The notes under the pieces were generated by a model. The model saw nothing but the letters and a program-made list of their open reading frames with translations. It made no database searches and was not told the DNA's origin. From assembly GCF_900109075.1 (NCBI RefSeq), contig NZ_FNYS01000001.1, positions 124,001-188,000 on the forward strand: DNA of 64,000 bases, in the 5' to 3' direction. The stretch's first letter is position 1. Each line of letters opens with the position of its first letter. Source of the stretch: Myroides marinus. GTDB taxonomy: Bacteria > Bacteroidota > Bacteroidia > Flavobacteriales > Flavobacteriaceae. The position numbers were made by a program, and so were the translations under genes. Shown in pieces: positions 62,983 through 64,000 of the stretch.

Positions 62983-64000
62983 ATGAAAACACAAGAATAT
63001 GAAAGTAACGACTTGATCGAAAGATTACCACAGCATTTAAAACAATTTATCAAACCACAGAGTTATCAAGATTATACACCAATTAATCAAGCCGTGTGGA
63101 GATATGTTATGCGTAAAAATGTTGATTATCTATCTAAAGTTGCTCACGAATCATATCTTGACGGTCTAGCTAAAACAGGTATTTCTATAGAAAGTATCCC
63201 TAGTATGTATGGGATGAATAGAATATTAAAAGAAATAGGTTGGGCTGCTGTAGCAGTAGATGGCTTTATACCACCGAATGCCTTTATGGAGTTTCAGGCT
63301 TATAAAGTTCTTGTTATTGCATCAGATATTAGACAATTAGAAAATATAGAATACACACCTGCACCAGACATCATACACGAAGGTGCTGGACACGCTCCTA
63401 TTATCGCAAACCCAGAGTATGCTGAATACCTTAGACGCTTCGGCGAGATAGGTTGTAAAGCAATCTCTTCTGGTAGAGATTATGAGATATACGAAGCTAT
63501 TCGTCTATTATCTATTCTTAAAGAAGCAGAAGGTGTAGCGGAAGAAGAAATAGCTAAAGCAGAGGCACAAGTAGAACACCTACAAAGTATAGTAGAAGAA
63601 CCTTCTGAAATGGCACTTATCCGTAACCTTCACTGGTGGACTGTAGAGTATGGACTAATAGGTACTACTGACAACCCTAAGATATACGGAGCTGGTTTAC
63701 TATCTTCTATCGGGGAGAGTGCATGGTGTATGACTAACAATGTAAAGAAACTTCCTTATAGTATAGAAGCTGCATACCAAGGTTTTGACATTACTAAACC
63801 TCAACCTCAACTATATGTAACTCCTGACTTTGCTTACCTAAGTGAAGTATTAGAAGAGTTTGCGAATAAGATGGCCTTGAGAAAAGGAGGTTTAATGGGA
63901 GTTAGCAAACTTATAGACTCTAAAGCCTTAGGTACTATAGAGCTTAATACAGGACTTCAAATATCAGGTGTATTCACACGTGTTATCGAACATGAAGGTA
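62983..64000 (+). CDS. Aromatic amino acid (phenylalanine) hydroxylase, 5' part (partial)
   Basis: 339 residues visible, open to the window edge. Pterin-dependent monooxygenase, probably phenylalanine to tyrosine. Iron ligands H132 and H137 are in PDIIHEGAGHAP, and E222 in TVEYGLIG is the third ligand. The H137-E222 spacing (85) is about twice that of classical enzymes (about 40), because of an inserted charged helix (LLSILKEAEGVAEEEIAKAEAQVEHLQSIV). This is the long flavobacterial form. It is transcribed divergently from the lipoprotein array. Substrate could also be tryptophan. Confidence 0.88.
   Translation, partial: MKTQEYESNDLIERLPQHLKQFIKPQSYQDYTPINQAVWRYVMRKNVDYLSKVAHESYLDGLAKTGISIESIPSMYGMNRILKEIGWAAVAVDGFIPPNAFMEFQAYKVLVIASDIRQLENIEYTPAPDIIHEGAGHAPIIANPEYAEYLRRFGEIGCKAISSGRDYEIYEAIRLLSILKEAEGVAEEEIAKAEAQVEHLQSIVEEPSEMALIRNLHWWTVEYGLIGTTDNPKIYGAGLLSSIGESAWCMTNNVKKLPYSIEAAYQGFDITKPQPQLYVTPDFAYLSEVLEEFANKMALRKGGLMGVSKLIDSKALGTIELNTGLQISGVFTRVIEHEG

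Overview
The window reads as chromosome of an AT-rich Flavobacteriaceae bacterium (phylum Bacteroidota). The evidence is four SusC/SusD outer-membrane transport pairs, a flavobacterial-type RpoB/RpoC, many lipoproteins with an acidic S-D-D/K-D-D patch after the lipid cysteine, promoters with the Bacteroidota -7 box TAnnTTTG, and almost no Shine-Dalgarno sequences except in front of rpsU. The genus could be Myroides or a close relative, but that is an inference from the overall look of the proteins and from the amino-acid/peptide lifestyle; it was not tested.

Left part (1-12.3 kb): the conserved information-processing block, read right to left. The order is rpsU, a XerC/XerD-type recombinase, hpf, tRNA-Thr(TGT), tRNA-Tyr, tRNA-Thr(GGT), tuf, tRNA-Trp, secE, nusG, rplK, rplA, rplJ, rplL, rpoB, rpoC (cut by the window edge). 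It contains several candidate control elements: an unusually strong Shine-Dalgarno at rpsU, a terminator ending on the start codon of the recombinase, a terminator overlapping the promoter of the tRNA/tuf unit, and hairpins in the rplK leader and between rplL and rpoB.

Middle left (12.3-30 kb): small membrane proteins; a TonB-dependent receptor with a periplasmic TPR-like protein and a LytS/LytTR two-component pair; a GNAT acetyltransferase flanked by an inverted pair of 26-nt repeats; two tandem dicarboxylate:cation symporters; an acyl-CoA dehydrogenase/HhH/PspC-like unit; DUF2851; a secreted PNGase F-like protein; and a Porin_10-type outer-membrane protein.

Middle right (30-50.5 kb): four consecutive SusD-SusC pairs, all on the minus strand. 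Each pair ends in its own strong terminator, and each SusC has the same TAGATTTG box 23-25 nt before its ATG. No glycoside hydrolase, sulfatase, sigma/anti-sigma pair or hybrid sensor is among them; one small lipoprotein sits between pairs 3 and 4. Substrates are unknown. The nearby PNGase F-like protein, urocanase and aromatic amino acid hydroxylase fit a peptide/glycopeptide-scavenging lifestyle, but this link is inference.

Right part (50.9-64 kb): rnhB; an operon of an HExxH mini-protein, an ACC-deaminase-like PLP enzyme, a glucosaminidase-LysM lipoprotein and hemL; hutU with a DUF4136 lipoprotein; an array of four paralogous, probably surface-exposed Ig-like lipoproteins of no recognised family; and the start of an aromatic amino acid hydroxylase with an enlarged active-site loop. 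No phage, transposase, CRISPR array or rRNA was seen. The best candidates for something undescribed are the four-lipoprotein array, the SusCD array with its shared promoter signature, and the rpsU leader.
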